Source: Eisenbergiella tayi
GTDB lineage: Bacteria > Bacillota > Clostridia > Lachnospirales > Lachnospiraceae
Reading direction: 5' to 3'
Length of the DNA: 64,000 nt
Assembly (NCBI RefSeq): GCF_001881565.1
Contig: NZ_MPDJ01000004.1
Location: forward strand, 598,272 to 662,271
Position 1 is the stretch's first letter. Every line of letters starts with the position of its first letter. The notes beneath the pieces are model-generated. The model had not been told where the DNA came from, made no database searches, and was given only the letters and a program-made list of their open reading frames with translations. Below are positions 24,871 through 33,643 of this stretch, piece after piece. Made by a program: the position numbers and the translations under genes.

Positions 24871-25596
24871 CTACTGCTCTTCATACTGCATAGGCACATA
24901 GGGAAGTATGCCCCATGTAATTTCATCTGCATAATGAACTTCTGTATGTATCATCGAACGATAATCTGCTGATGTAGCCTTAACGCATGGGAATTCACCG
25001 CATTCTCTGCATTCCGCCAATCCTTTCTGCGGTGCGCAGCCTTTTGCATTGCATGGCTCATCTTTACAATAGCAATTCTCACTATAGCATCCTTCGCAGC
25101 GCATGCTCCAATCTGTCTGTCCCCACATTTTAATCAGCTGAGGAATCATAATATCCCGCATATCCTCATCTAAATCTGCATAATGAACACATAAATCACA
25201 GCGTTGGCCGCATTTGGAATATAACGCATTTTCTTTTTTAAAAGGTTTGCGGTTGGGCTTCTTTTTAATAAGTATAAGCTTTTTGACTTCTTCTAATTGT
25301 TCCAAAGTACTTACATCAATGAACATCCATTTTCCATCATGATAAGTTTTTGAGTTATCATAATAATCATGTATATATGTTGAAAATTCGTTCTTCTGCA
25401 TTTCAAAACATTCACGCTCTTTTCTTCCAAAGATAATCAAAAATGTGAATTTATCATCGTGTGTATACACTGTAAGAATAGTTTTCTGCCCTTGCTTAAA
25501 CTTTAGTTCATCTTTGCCGTCTCCGATTTCATCCAGGCGATACTTACCGCGCATAAATACCATCGTTTCATGACTAACCTGTTCAAGAATTGTCAT
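24871..25596 (-). CDS. DUF3788-DUF3795 fusion protein
   Basis: A 241-residue protein in two parts. Residues ~1-130 match the DUF3788 style (YRLDEIGDGKDELKFKQGQK, LTVYTHDDKFTFLIIFGRKE). Residues ~130-230 are a Cys-rich DUF3795-like domain with at least 14 cysteines (SKCGQRCDLC, MRCEGCYSENCYCKDEPCN, AECRECGEFPC), likely binding metal. The start MTILEQVS at 25596 has GGGGG nine bases upstream. Separate DUF3788 and DUF3795 proteins are common in Clostridia; here they are joined. The function of both is unknown. The gene ends at a strong terminator. Confidence 0.7.
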   Translation of the reverse strand: MTILEQVSHETMVFMRGKYRLDEIGDGKDELKFKQGQKTILTVYTHDDKFTFLIIFGRKERECFEMQKNEFSTYIHDYYDNSKTYHDGKWMFIDVSTLEQLEEVKKLILIKKKPNRKPFKKENALYSKCGQRCDLCVHYADLDEDMRDIMIPQLIKMWGQTDWSMRCEGCYSENCYCKDEPCNAKGCAPQKGLAECRECGEFPCVKATSADYRSMIHTEVHYADEITWGILPYVPMQYEEQ

Positions 25597-25707
25597 AAGC
25601 TTTATCCCCCTTATTTCTGTTTTTTTCATTCAGCGATAAATCTGATATAAAAAACTCATCTCCAGCTTCAGTATTTGAAGAAAAACAATATCTTTTCTTT
25701 TATCCTG

Positions 25708-26322
25708 CTATACCTTCCATCCAAAGTGCGCTGAAACTATCTGAACCATCTCATTTATCGAATTTCCCCCATCATTAACGATCGAAAGATAATTTAATTC
25801 CATGCATTCCTTACATACCGTGTCAGCAAACAGACTGTCTCTGCCCATCCAATTTTGAAATGCCTTTTCTTTATCACTGCATCCTTCTAAAATATAAGGC
25901 ACCCATTCCCGTTCTTTATAGTGAGAAATCTGAAAGTCTTTGGTCGGAGTTATCGCCGCGTACTGTTCTTCCGGTACATGCAGCTTCTTCATAATATGAG
26001 GAAAATATGCTGCCCCTTCTGTAACAACGGCTCCCTTTTGGTTTACTTTATTTAAATCCTCCCATATATAATCAAATATTTCTTCATAAAAAATAATCTC
26101 ATCTTTGCACTGCAAAACCGGATCCCGCATCCATATTTGTTCTGCATTCCATTCGATTTGCTTTTTACAAATGGGGAGATTATCTGCCGCCCCACGAATT
26201 GTATATTCTTCCAGATGATCATCAACTTTAAAGTATTGAAGTCCATATCTTTCGGATAATATTTCTGCTATTGTACTTTTGCCGCTGCATGGTGAACCGC
26301 CAATAAAATATATTTTTGCCAT
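25708..26322 (-). CDS. P-loop kinase-like protein
   Basis: A 204-residue soluble protein with a clear Walker A motif at the start (FIGGSPCSGKSTIAEILSER). A 'DDHLEEY' acidic segment and a 'VVTEGAAYFPHIMKKL' strand follow, where a Walker B-like acidic residue would be expected. It resembles small-molecule or nucleotide kinases of the shikimate/adenylate kinase-like clan. The substrate cannot be assigned. It lies between the DUF3788 gene and an alpha/beta hydrolase gene, all leftward but spaced by ~90-110 bp, so an operon is possible but not evident. Confidence 0.65.
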   Translation of the reverse strand: MAKIYFIGGSPCSGKSTIAEILSERYGLQYFKVDDHLEEYTIRGAADNLPICKKQIEWNAEQIWMRDPVLQCKDEIIFYEEIFDYIWEDLNKVNQKGAVVTEGAAYFPHIMKKLHVPEEQYAAITPTKDFQISHYKEREWVPYILEGCSDKEKAFQNWMGRDSLFADTVCKECMELNYLSIVNDGGNSINEMVQIVSAHFGWKV

Positions 26323-26411
26323 ATAGTTTCCTCATAAACGAAGTTAACAGTTACATGCTGTTATCCAAATTTCCATCTATCATCCCTCCATCCTTCTATG
26401 TATGATACTCA

Positions 26412-27323
26412 TTAGGAAAAACCGATAATCCATTTCAATATATAGTCAAAACGTTCCTGCGTCAACTGATGGCCGCCTTTATATTGTTTCATATACAAAT
26501 TACTCTCCGCATTTTTTGAAATATAGTGTTCTTTCACAGACTCAAAAATTTGTGGTGCATCCTTTGAATACTTATCTTCATCAGCACAAACTATCAGGAA
26601 GTGTCTCGGCGCTATTTCTTTTATTACATCTGCTACTTCAAATTCTTTTAGAAATCCGGGAATAATACTGGACATTTCTATTCCTGTCGAATTATCCATA
26701 CGATATTTGTAACTGACAACACTTCCGCTTGACACGGCATAGCTTATTCTTTTATCAAAAGCTGCCGCAAAAAATGTAGTTGTTCCCCCGTAAGAATGGC
26801 CTAAACAGCCTATTTTTGTTTTATCCACCATATTCAGGCCGTTCAGAACACTTACTGCACCTATCGCATCTTCTATGGCAATTTTCGCCAGGGTTTCTCC
26901 TGTCAGAATACCATGACATAACGCAAGAAAATGATTCCATTCGTCTTCTTTGTGATTTTCTTCCGTACCCGCTGCGTTTACTCTTCGTTCTTCAAAACAT
27001 ATTGCATCCGGAGCAATTACGACAAAACCTGCACGAGCAAGTTTACTTCCAAAATCCTGCAGTGGATCTCCTACCAGTCCGCAAACCTCACTTTTTCCCC
27101 AATTTCGTTGGCTATGGTGTTGATGATTAACCAAAACGGCAGGAAACGGTCCTTCACCTTTCGGAATAAGCAGAAAAGCAGGGATATTGCGGCCGTTTAC
27201 CAGATATTCTATTTTACTTCTTGTGTAAGCATCACAATCAACAACGGAATCGCAGATAAATTCTATCTTATCTGAAATTGGTGCAAGACCGATAATTTCA
27301 GACATTCTATTTATTACACTCAT
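26412..27323 (-). CDS. alpha/beta hydrolase (dienelactone hydrolase/esterase family)
   Basis: A 303-residue cytosolic alpha/beta hydrolase. The nucleophile elbow is GHSYGGTTT (G-x-S-x-G). A late DE pair (IVCADEDKYSKDAPQIF) fits the acid residue, and GGHQLTQERF supplies the catalytic His. The 'NYLVNGRNIPAFLLIPKGEG' and 'PAVLVNHQHHSQRNWGKSEV' segments are typical of acetyl-xylan-esterase and dienelactone-hydrolase-like proteins. Likely an esterase or deacetylase; substrate unknown. No signal peptide. Confidence 0.75.
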   Translation of the reverse strand: MSVINRMSEIIGLAPISDKIEFICDSVVDCDAYTRSKIEYLVNGRNIPAFLLIPKGEGPFPAVLVNHQHHSQRNWGKSEVCGLVGDPLQDFGSKLARAGFVVIAPDAICFEERRVNAAGTEENHKEDEWNHFLALCHGILTGETLAKIAIEDAIGAVSVLNGLNMVDKTKIGCLGHSYGGTTTFFAAAFDKRISYAVSSGSVVSYKYRMDNSTGIEMSSIIPGFLKEFEVADVIKEIAPRHFLIVCADEDKYSKDAPQIFESVKEHYISKNAESNLYMKQYKGGHQLTQERFDYILKWIIGFS

Positions 27324-28135
27324 CTTTTTATTCCCCTTGTTATATAAAGAATCTGTCGTACCCCTTTTGGATAAAGATATTTATTTCTATTCTGCCATAA
27401 TTTCTCTGCGTTGAAAAGAGAATAAGTATCAAACATCCGTTAACTCATAAATCTGCACGCTGATTTTGGCTTATTCTTCATTATACCGCCACTCCTTTAG
27501 TTCTTCATAATCGTCCAATACCTTATTGCCATTAGTTGTGCATACCTCCCGCTTCCTTATCTTAAATGGAATCATTGATATTTAATGGTATTGAAAAACT
27601 GGTTTGGGGCATTTTCATTTTGAATATTTTAATATATCATAAAATTAATTTTTTATATGATATATTTGTGGTGGTCTTATTATATCAAAGATTTGATATT
27701 ATTTTAATGTTAAGGTAATAATTTATTTCGTTTTCTGTTTGTAACGTCTAGTACTAATTCCAGTTATACTGGCTGTTTAGCTCAATGAATGGATATTGTT
27801 TTGGAAATGACAAAGGAATTGTAAATGCCTATCTTATTGGTAAAGCATCGCGTGATTGCCATCTGTGAATAGATAATTGGAGTGATATCGGTGACATAAA
27901 TAAAATGTCCAACTGAAAAAGCAGCTTTGGCATACTGTAGCCTTTTGGGGTTAAAATGGCATAATCACAGAAGATGATTCTAATCAAAAAGGCCTGACTA
28001 TCCACGATGGTATTTAAATCTTTTTAATGCATACAAACTCAACCTTTCCTTTGTATATATTAATAATAGAAAATAGGATTAAATTTTGTTAGAATAGATA
28101 TATTATAACAATTATTTACGCAAGGAGAATTTCAT
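27324..28135. other. 812-bp AT-rich gap with a 34-codon ORF and an inverted repeat
   Basis: No full gene is visible. On the minus strand, 27471-27575 encodes a 34-residue peptide, MIPFKIRKREVCTTNGNKVL then DDYEELKEWRYNEE. Its composition is protein-like, so it may be a micro-gene or the tail of a lost gene, but AGG-type ribosome-binding sequence before the ATG is absent. TATATCAT (27633-27640) and ATGATATA (27656-27663) form an 8-bp inverted repeat. The stretch 27770-28020 contains short frames without recognisable content. The rsmJ promoter should lie near 28100. Confidence 0.4.
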
Positions 28136-28921
28136 ATGTCAGATTTAGATGATAATGATATGGAAATCATATCCAAAAGTGACATGGATAGAGAAGTGTC
28201 CCCACAGCTTGACGAGCAATTAATTACAGATATTATAAAAAAAGATGCTTACGGAAAAAATACGGATTTAAAACTGCGTCCCGATAAGGACGGTCTCACT
28301 CTAGCAGGAAACAGTCAATCGCTGCGGGGCGATTTTACCCGGATGCGATCACGGATCAACCCCGGCAATCTGAACAGGGAACTCCTGATAAAGGCCTCTA
28401 AAATCAAAGGGAAAGCTGAAGGCCTGACAGCAGTTGACGCTACAGCAGGATTGGGGGAGGATGCTTTCTTGTTGGCAGCAGCAGGCTTTTCCGTACGGCT
28501 TTATGAACGTGATCCCGTAATTGCGGCACTTCTGCGCGACGCGCTTTCCCGGGCTGCAGCACTTCCTGATTTGGCGGCGATTGTCGGGCGAATGGAGCTT
28601 TTTGAAACAGACAGCCTGACCGCATTGCCTCAGCTTGGATTCAGGCCGGATGTTGTCCTGCTGGATCCCATGTTTCCGGCCAGACAAAAAAGCGCACTGA
28701 TTAAAAAGAAGTTTCAGCTGCTCCAGCAGTTGGAACAGCCCTGTACCGATGAGGATGCGCTGCTGCATGCTGCTATTGCCAGTGCTCCGTACAAGATAGT
28801 TATCAAAAGGCCGCTGAAAGGAGCCTGGTTGGCTGATCGTAAGCCTGATTATTCCCTTAAGGGAAAAACGATCCGCTATGACTGTATCGTACTGACAAAT
28901 AGCGGAAGGGAAGGCCTTTAA
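28136..28921 (+). CDS. rsmJ: 16S rRNA (guanine1516-N2)-methyltransferase
   Basis: A 261-residue SAM-dependent methyltransferase. The family signatures are VDATAGLGEDAFLLAAAGFS (SAM site), LYERDPVIAALLRDAL (acidic ribose-binding residue) and VVLLDPMFPARQKSALIKKK (the DPMFP-x-x-x-KSAL active-site block special to RsmJ). It should methylate G1516 of 16S rRNA in the small subunit. The N-terminal ~60 residues are acidic and less conserved. CAAGGAG nine bases upstream supports the ATG. The gene stands alone, and its stop lies in a GGAAGGGAAG/CTTCCCTTCC inverted repeat (about 28903-28940) that lacks a T-run. Confidence 0.88.
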   Translation: MSDLDDNDMEIISKSDMDREVSPQLDEQLITDIIKKDAYGKNTDLKLRPDKDGLTLAGNSQSLRGDFTRMRSRINPGNLNRELLIKASKIKGKAEGLTAVDATAGLGEDAFLLAAAGFSVRLYERDPVIAALLRDALSRAAALPDLAAIVGRMELFETDSLTALPQLGFRPDVVLLDPMFPARQKSALIKKKFQLLQQLEQPCTDEDALLHAAIASAPYKIVIKRPLKGAWLADRKPDYSLKGKTIRYDCIVLTNSGREGL

Positions 28922-28983
28922 TGAAGACACTTCCCTTCCGCATCTTGTTCCTGACGGTGGAACTGCTCTTTCCAGAAGCCAAA

Positions 28984-29364
28984 TTATAACTTTAATTTGG
29001 AATATCCCGAGAGTTTATCCATAGCACGAGAAACACTTGGCTGAAAGTAAATATCTTTTCCTCTATTGCTCTCGTACATAAAGTCTTTTAACGGTTTGCT
29101 TGTATATCGTGAAAAATCTCCGTATATTGCAAATCTCACACCGTAGTTAATGAATTTCTGCAATATTTCTCCCGCCATACAGGTGCTTAAAATAAAAAAG
29201 TCATCTACAATCGCACTTTTATTTAAAGCAATATTAGTACAGCCAGTTTCATATTTTACAGACATAATTAAATCTAATGCTGATTGAACATCTGTAATTA
29301 AGTGTTCATCGCTATGAATAACAGCAACAGACACATTATTCTTATTTACAACTTCCGTTTCCAT
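28984..29364 (-). CDS. DUF4180-like protein
   Basis: A 126-residue soluble protein with the DUF4180 pattern: an N-terminal VAVIHSDEHLITDVQSALDL, a middle CTNIALNKSAIVDDFFILST block and a C-terminal GVRFAIYGDFSRYTSKPLKD, then FMYESNRGKDIYF. Members are small stand-alone proteins of unknown function, probably with a STAS-like alpha/beta fold. It is convergent with rsmJ. Its upstream region holds a decayed MATE gene. Confidence 0.7.
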   Translation of the reverse strand: METEVVNKNNVSVAVIHSDEHLITDVQSALDLIMSVKYETGCTNIALNKSAIVDDFFILSTCMAGEILQKFINYGVRFAIYGDFSRYTSKPLKDFMYESNRGKDIYFQPSVSRAMDKLSGYSKLKL

Positions 29365-29430
29365 TTTTAACCTCCATCAATTTTGTATTGTTTTTATTAC
29401 CGATTTTGTTTGCCAACGATTACTTTTATA

Positions 29431-29873
29431 TCACAAAGCACAATTACCCTTGATACATACCATCCGCAGCAAGAAGCTATCGCCTGTTCCTGACAGGACG
29501 CCACCTAAGCCGTATATTATGCATTAACTGAATAAAACCACAATCAAACCTTGAAGTAACTATAACCACGTAAAATCATTGCTTCGTTATTACCAATAAT
29601 CAATCCCAATATTTGCTTTCCACCCAGTAATAAAGCAGCGGACAGTGTTATTATGACCGCAATAGATTATATTGGAACTGAAAAACCTATTGCGGATAAT
29701 GCACTATCATTAACCAAACGACCTGCAATAACTGCGTCAATGACATTGTAAAGCTGCTGCAATAAAAGTTCCTAAAAAAATAGGAATGGAAGTAGCGCAA
29801 ATTGTTTTTTTACATTGCCAGAGGTCAAATCCATCATCTGACCCGCTGACTTTTTTGGGATTGTTCCTTTCAA
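29431..29873 (-). pseudogene. decayed MATE-family efflux transporter
   Basis: The minus strand reads KGTIPKKSAGQMMDLTSGNV, KKQFALLPFLFF, then a stop. A one-base shift continues LLLQQLYNVIDAVIAGRLVN, DSALSAIGFSVPI, a stop, then SIAVIITLSAALLLGGKQIL. A further shift gives IYGLGGVLSGTGDSFLLRMV. These are the N-terminal half and one later loop of a MATE multidrug transporter (LxQQLYNxxDxxxxGRxxxxxALxAxG), broken by several stops and frameshifts and missing about 300 residues. It directly follows the TetR gene ending at 29881, the usual regulator-transporter order. Confidence 0.75.
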
Positions 29874-29880
29874 CTTCCTG

Positions 29881-30459
29881 TTATTCGTATAAATTATCAA
29901 TCAAATGGTCGGCCATAAAATCAAAGACTTCCAAATGATTTTGTGGTAAAACATCTTTATTTTTGATATTCATAATCAGTGAATAGATAACGGAAATAGC
30001 CATATTGGCATCAACTCTAAATTTCAAATCAGGGTGACCAGAAAAAAGTTGTCTGCTTAATTCTCCTGCTTGTTCCATTTCTTTTGCCTGTTCCTCTGAT
30101 ACTTTGTTCATTAAAATTGTATAGTCAGCAGTATCCGAACCGTACAAAAAAGAATTCTTATCATAAGCCCGATAGATAAGTTTCAAGGCTTTTACCACAC
30201 CTGGTTTTCCTTTTTCTTCTTCCATTGCCGCTGCAGCCATTTCACAAATTTCACGCTGTACAGAGCATAACACCTCACAAAAAAGAGCTTCTTTCGACTC
30301 AAAAAAAAGATAAAATGCTCCTTTTGATATGCCAGCCTGTTTACATATTTCATCAACACTTGTTTTTTTATAGCCATACTGTGTCCAGTTCTGTTTGCAA
30401 ATGTCCATCAAACTTTTTCTAATATTTTCTTTTTCTCTTTCAGAAAAGCTTCTTGCCAT
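29881..30459 (-). CDS. TetR-family regulator (orphan of a lost MATE pump)
   Basis: A 192-residue regulator. The HTH is at residues 10-55 (ENIRKSLMDICKQNWTQYGY, then KKTSVDEICKQAGISKGAFY). The C-terminal helical ligand domain ends FMADHLIDNLYE. It starts the unit that continued into a now broken MATE transporter gene. A 30-bp inverted repeat (CTATGAC...GTCATAG) 15 bp upstream of the start is a candidate operator. With its pump gone, it may act only on itself or on distant targets. Confidence 0.82.
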   Translation of the reverse strand: MARSFSEREKENIRKSLMDICKQNWTQYGYKKTSVDEICKQAGISKGAFYLFFESKEALFCEVLCSVQREICEMAAAAMEEEKGKPGVVKALKLIYRAYDKNSFLYGSDTADYTILMNKVSEEQAKEMEQAGELSRQLFSGHPDLKFRVDANMAISVIYSLIMNIKNKDVLPQNHLEVFDFMADHLIDNLYE

Positions 30460-30473
30460 AATTCAATCTCCCT

Positions 30474-30503
30474 CTATGACTCAAAATACTATTTCGGTCA
30501 TAG
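30474..30503. promoter_or_regulatory. candidate TetR operator (inverted repeat)
   Basis: CTATGAC (30474-30480) and GTCATAG (30497-30503) are perfect 7-bp arms separated by 16 bp, 15 bp before the TetR start codon. The spacing suits a TetR dimer pair, but no binding data can be inferred. Confidence 0.4.
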
Positions 30504-30596
30504 ATATATTAACACTCAATTTTCCAAAAGTCAAGCAGGACAATAAATTTACTTTTCATACAAAAACAGACAGAGTTTTTACACCCTGTCCATTCT

Positions 30597-31040
30597 AAAG
30601 CATTTTCCGCCTTTAGCTGCTCCGTGATACCCTGTGCCTGTTTCATCTGCTCTGTGAGCATTTCAAAGCATTCCTGTGCATGCTCGCTCTAACAGACTGT
30701 CCATCTGCTTACTTCCAAACACTTTCCGCAAAAGTTTATAGTCTTTGTATTCAACCTATAATAGTTATCCTCCCCCCTCAAAGTAACGGGCAAGTACCGT
30801 TTTCTTCTTAATACTCTCGTTGCAGTAATCTATATTGAGGTGGGATCGGTACTCGTAAAACCTGTTCCTTCCGCAATCGCCCTTATGCCTATGGTTGCTT
30901 ATGAATTGCCGTATGAGGTATCAAAAGAAATGCTCTTAGTCGATGATGTTAACAACAAAGAATTTCTTTGCAGCCTGTTTTTATCTATGTACGAAGAACT
31001 TCCTGCCCCAAAGGAAAAAAACTACCGCAAAAAAAACCGC
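30597..31040. pseudogene. mobile-element scar with TnpV-like fragment
   Basis: On the minus strand (about 30597-30700) the reading QECFEMLTEQMKQAQGITEQ then LKAENALE resembles the C-terminal part of transposon-encoded TnpV proteins. Upstream, in another frame, lies VEYKDYKLLRKVFGSKQMDS, so at least one frameshift is present. On the + strand, about 30885-31040 encodes a protein-like fragment (MVAYELPYEVSKEMLLVDDV...YEELPAPKEKNYRKKNRKK) with no ribosome-binding site. I cannot place that piece in a family. Together they suggest the decayed end of an integrated element, but similarity is by eye only. Confidence 0.35.
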
Positions 31041-31082
31041 AAAAAAGCCATTAGCTATGAGTTTCTACCCACAGCTAATGGC
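31041..31082 (-). terminator. intrinsic terminator downstream of guaA
   Basis: Minus strand GCCATTAGCT ... AGCTAATGGC followed by TTTTTT forms a 10-bp stem, 78 bp past the GMP synthase stop. Confidence 0.75.
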
Positions 31083-31159
31083 TCTGAACAGCTTGCTGCA
31101 CAACCACCTGTCAATCATTCTCTAATTCTAAAACCACTGGATTTCTTCGACATCTCAAA

Positions 31160-32452
31160 TTATTCGAATTCAATCGTAGCCGGCGGCTTAGGCGAGCAAT
31201 CATAGCATACCCTGTTCACATTCTCCACCTCTGCCAGAATCCGGTTAGTAATCTTCTCCAGCACTTCCCAGTCCACCTTCTCCACGCTGGCGGTCATCGC
31301 ATCAATCGTATTGATTGCCCGGATAATCACCATATATTCAAAGCATCTCGCATGGTTCTTCATCCCGACAGACTTGAAATCCGGCACTACGGTAAAGTAC
31401 TGCCATACCGTCTTATCCAGTCCGGCCTTTTCGAACTCTTCACGCAGAATCGCATCCGATTCCCTTACGGCCTCCAGCCTGTCGCGTGTGATCGCGCCAA
31501 GGCAGCGCACGCCAAGTCCGGGGCCAGGGAACGGCTGACGGTATACCATAGCCGCAGGCAGTCCCAGTTCGATACCGCAGGCTCTTACTTCATCCTTAAA
31601 CAGCTGCTTTAAAGGCTCTACCAGTTCAAACTGCAGATCCTCCGGCAGTCCTCCCACATTGTGATGGGATTTTACCATCTTTGCGGTTTTGGTTCCGCTT
31701 TCAATAATATCCGGATAAATCGTACCCTGTCCCAGGAAATGGATGCCGTCCAGCTTGCGGGCTTCTTCTTCGAAGACACGGATAAATTCTCCGCCGATGA
31801 TCTTTCTCTTTTCTTCCGGATCCGCAACTCCTGTAAGCTTACCTAAGAAACGTTCCGTGACATCCACATAGATCAGGTTCGCATGAAGCTGATCCCTGAA
31901 TATCTCCACAACGCTTTCGGATTCATTTTTCCGCATGAGGCCATGATTTACATGGACGCATACCAGCTGCTGGCCGATGGCCTTAATCAGCATGGCTGCC
32001 ACCACAGAGGAATCCACGCCGCCGGATAAGGCAAGCAGAACCTTTTTATCTCCTACCTGGCGGCGGATGAGTTCCACCTGGTCTTCGATAAAGTTCTTCA
32101 TATTCCAGTTTGTTTCCGCTTTGCACTGTCCCAGTACGAAATCCTTCAGAACTTCCTCTTCCGGAATGGAAGGATAGCGAAGTCCGCACTGTGCCGTGGG
32201 ATGGTCAATTGCCATAACCGGCACGCCGCAGCCATACAAAGCGGGGTCAATATCAACCGGTCTGCCGTCAACCACACGGTTTTCACCGCCATTTAAAATA
32301 ATACCTTTCACATTGTCCAGAGCTTTCAGCTCTTCCACGGTGATATCATGGGGATGGATCTCACTGTATACGCCCATGTCACGGATCGCCCGTGCCACCA
32401 CCGTGTTTTCGGTACTTCCCAGGTCCAGAATTACAATCATGTCCTGCTTCAT
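31160..32452 (-). CDS. guaA: GMP synthase with degenerate, truncated glutaminase domain
   Basis: The ATP-pyrophosphatase and dimerisation domains are intact and make GMP from XMP: P-loop LALSGGVDSSVVAAMLIKAI (about residue 140), FLGQGTIYPDIIESG, QPFPGPGLGVRCLGAITRDR, and the terminal CYDCSPKPPATIEFE. Total length is 430 aa against ~510-525 usual, and the missing ~90 residues come from the N-terminal glutamine amidotransferase domain. In the catalytic Cys position the sequence reads VMAIDHPTAQ (Asp-83). The His/Glu motif 'FHPEV' has become RYPSI (Tyr-93, Ser-95). All three triad residues are gone, so this enzyme cannot take ammonia from glutamine by itself. It should depend on free ammonia or a partner. 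Confidence 0.85.
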   Translation of the reverse strand: MKQDMIVILDLGSTENTVVARAIRDMGVYSEIHPHDITVEELKALDNVKGIILNGGENRVVDGRPVDIDPALYGCGVPVMAIDHPTAQCGLRYPSIPEEEVLKDFVLGQCKAETNWNMKNFIEDQVELIRRQVGDKKVLLALSGGVDSSVVAAMLIKAIGQQLVCVHVNHGLMRKNESESVVEIFRDQLHANLIYVDVTERFLGKLTGVADPEEKRKIIGGEFIRVFEEEARKLDGIHFLGQGTIYPDIIESGTKTAKMVKSHHNVGGLPEDLQFELVEPLKQLFKDEVRACGIELGLPAAMVYRQPFPGPGLGVRCLGAITRDRLEAVRESDAILREEFEKAGLDKTVWQYFTVVPDFKSVGMKNHARCFEYMVIIRAINTIDAMTASVEKVDWEVLEKITNRILAEVENVNRVCYDCSPKPPATIEFE

Positions 32453-32563
32453 CTTTCGTCTCCTTTTCCTATCGCCCCGGCAGGCCGGGCCTGCAGCGGA
32501 TTGGGACTTCCACTCCCCTTCCGTTCTCCGCCCGCCGGGAAAAGCATTTTTCTATACAGATTC

Positions 32564-32592
32564 ATTATAACTGCACGGAGACATTTTTTCCA
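32564..32592 (-). promoter_or_regulatory. guaA promoter
   Basis: Minus strand TGGAAA (32592-32587), 17 bases, TATAAT (32569-32564), giving a leader of about 105 bases that contains the GC-rich palindrome GGCAGGCCGGGCCTGC. No purine-riboswitch signature is visible in the leader. Confidence 0.65.
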
Positions 32593-32620
32593 CGGGAATT
32601 TTAATTCGGAGGCATTCTTT

Positions 32621-33643
32621 CTATGCCCTGATTTCCTGCTTCATAAAGCATATATAGGACAGGGCAAAGCACACCATAGTCAGCGCCACCATACACACCA
32701 GATGCGGCCATACCAGCAGCAGGCTCTGTCCGAAGGGCAGATATCCCGCAATGGCTCCGGAAAGCTGGGAATTGGTGACGATTCCGATACTCCTGATATT
32801 CGGATTCAAAATGGTTGATGCCGCCTCCCCAAACAGATAATAGGGAGAAATCCGGTTCAGCCCCAGTTCCAGGGAATAATTGCTTTTCAGATTAAATAAC
32901 CCTTCAATTCCTTCTGTGGGATAAGCGATATCGGCCACCGCGCCTGCTATCATACTCATAAAGAAGGAAAGGAAAATCCAGATGGATATCCCTGCCAGAG
33001 CCGCGGTAGCCGCATGTCTCCAAATAACGGAGAACAGGATGGACAGTCCCAGCCAGAAGGCGATATAGAAAACGGTAAAAAGCAGAAAGGCCAGTATCCT
33101 CAGCACCTCTTCCGTCTGCGGGGCAATTCCTATCACCAGCAGTCCGATGGCACTCACGAGAATCCCCAGGGAAAATACCATAAGAAAAATCGCGGCAAAG
33201 CCTGCCATAAACTTTCCGTTGATCACCGTATCACGATAGATAGGCTGCGCGGTCAGCCTGTTCAGTGTCCCCAGGGAACGCTCCCGGTTCACACAGTCAA
33301 AGCCCAGGACAATCCCTGCCAGCGGGCCGAGAAACGCCAGAAAGGTGCATATGGACGGCAGGGAATTTCCGCTTGTGGTAAACAGGGACAGGAAAATAAA
33401 TTCACTGTTTTCCGTGGCCTGATCCCGGATATTGCTGAGCGCCCCGTACAGGCTGGCCATACTCGTCAGAGTCAGCAGCGCAATCATCAGCAGGAACCGG
33501 GTACTGCGCAGATGGTCGGCCAGTTCCTTCCTGAACAGGACAAGGAGTCCGTGGACAGAGCTATTTTCCTTTTCCCAATGCATGCCGGACAAGGCTCCTG
33601 AAATTGTCGCGGAAACCTTTTCTTTTACCTGTATCGCTGTCAT
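32621..33643 (-). CDS. ABC-2 type exporter permease
   Basis: A 340-residue membrane protein with six or more hydrophobic segments. A first helix (FLLMIALLTLTSMASLYGAL) is followed by the ABC-2 signature region FLGPLAGIVLGFDCVNRERS LGTLNRLTAQPIYRDTVING, in which the 'RE-x-GT-x' loop contacts the ATPase. More helices follow (AFLLFTVFYIAFWLGLSILF). ATG 33643 is chosen because AGGTGA lies close upstream; longer frames have none. It overlaps the ATPase gene by 83 bp, so the pair is cotranslated. With the NEW3-repeat protein it forms an exporter operon; cargo unknown. Confidence 0.8.
   Translation of the reverse strand: MTAIQVKEKVSATISGALSGMHWEKENSSVHGLLVLFRKELADHLRSTRFLLMIALLTLTSMASLYGALSNIRDQATENSEFIFLSLFTTSGNSLPSICTFLAFLGPLAGIVLGFDCVNRERSLGTLNRLTAQPIYRDTVINGKFMAGFAAIFLMVFSLGILVSAIGLLVIGIAPQTEEVLRILAFLLFTVFYIAFWLGLSILFSVIWRHAATAALAGISIWIFLSFFMSMIAGAVADIAYPTEGIEGLFNLKSNYSLELGLNRISPYYLFGEAASTILNPNIRSIGIVTNSQLSGAIAGYLPFGQSLLLVWPHLVCMVALTMVCFALSYICFMKQEIRA

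Noticed and set aside
28903..28940. Terminator at the rsmJ stop
   Set aside because: The GGAAGGGAAG/CTTCCCTTCC stem is good, but no T-run follows on the + strand.
32453..32563. Purine riboswitch in the guaA leader
   Set aside because: The leader is GC-rich and lacks the conserved junction and loop sequences of the purine aptamer.
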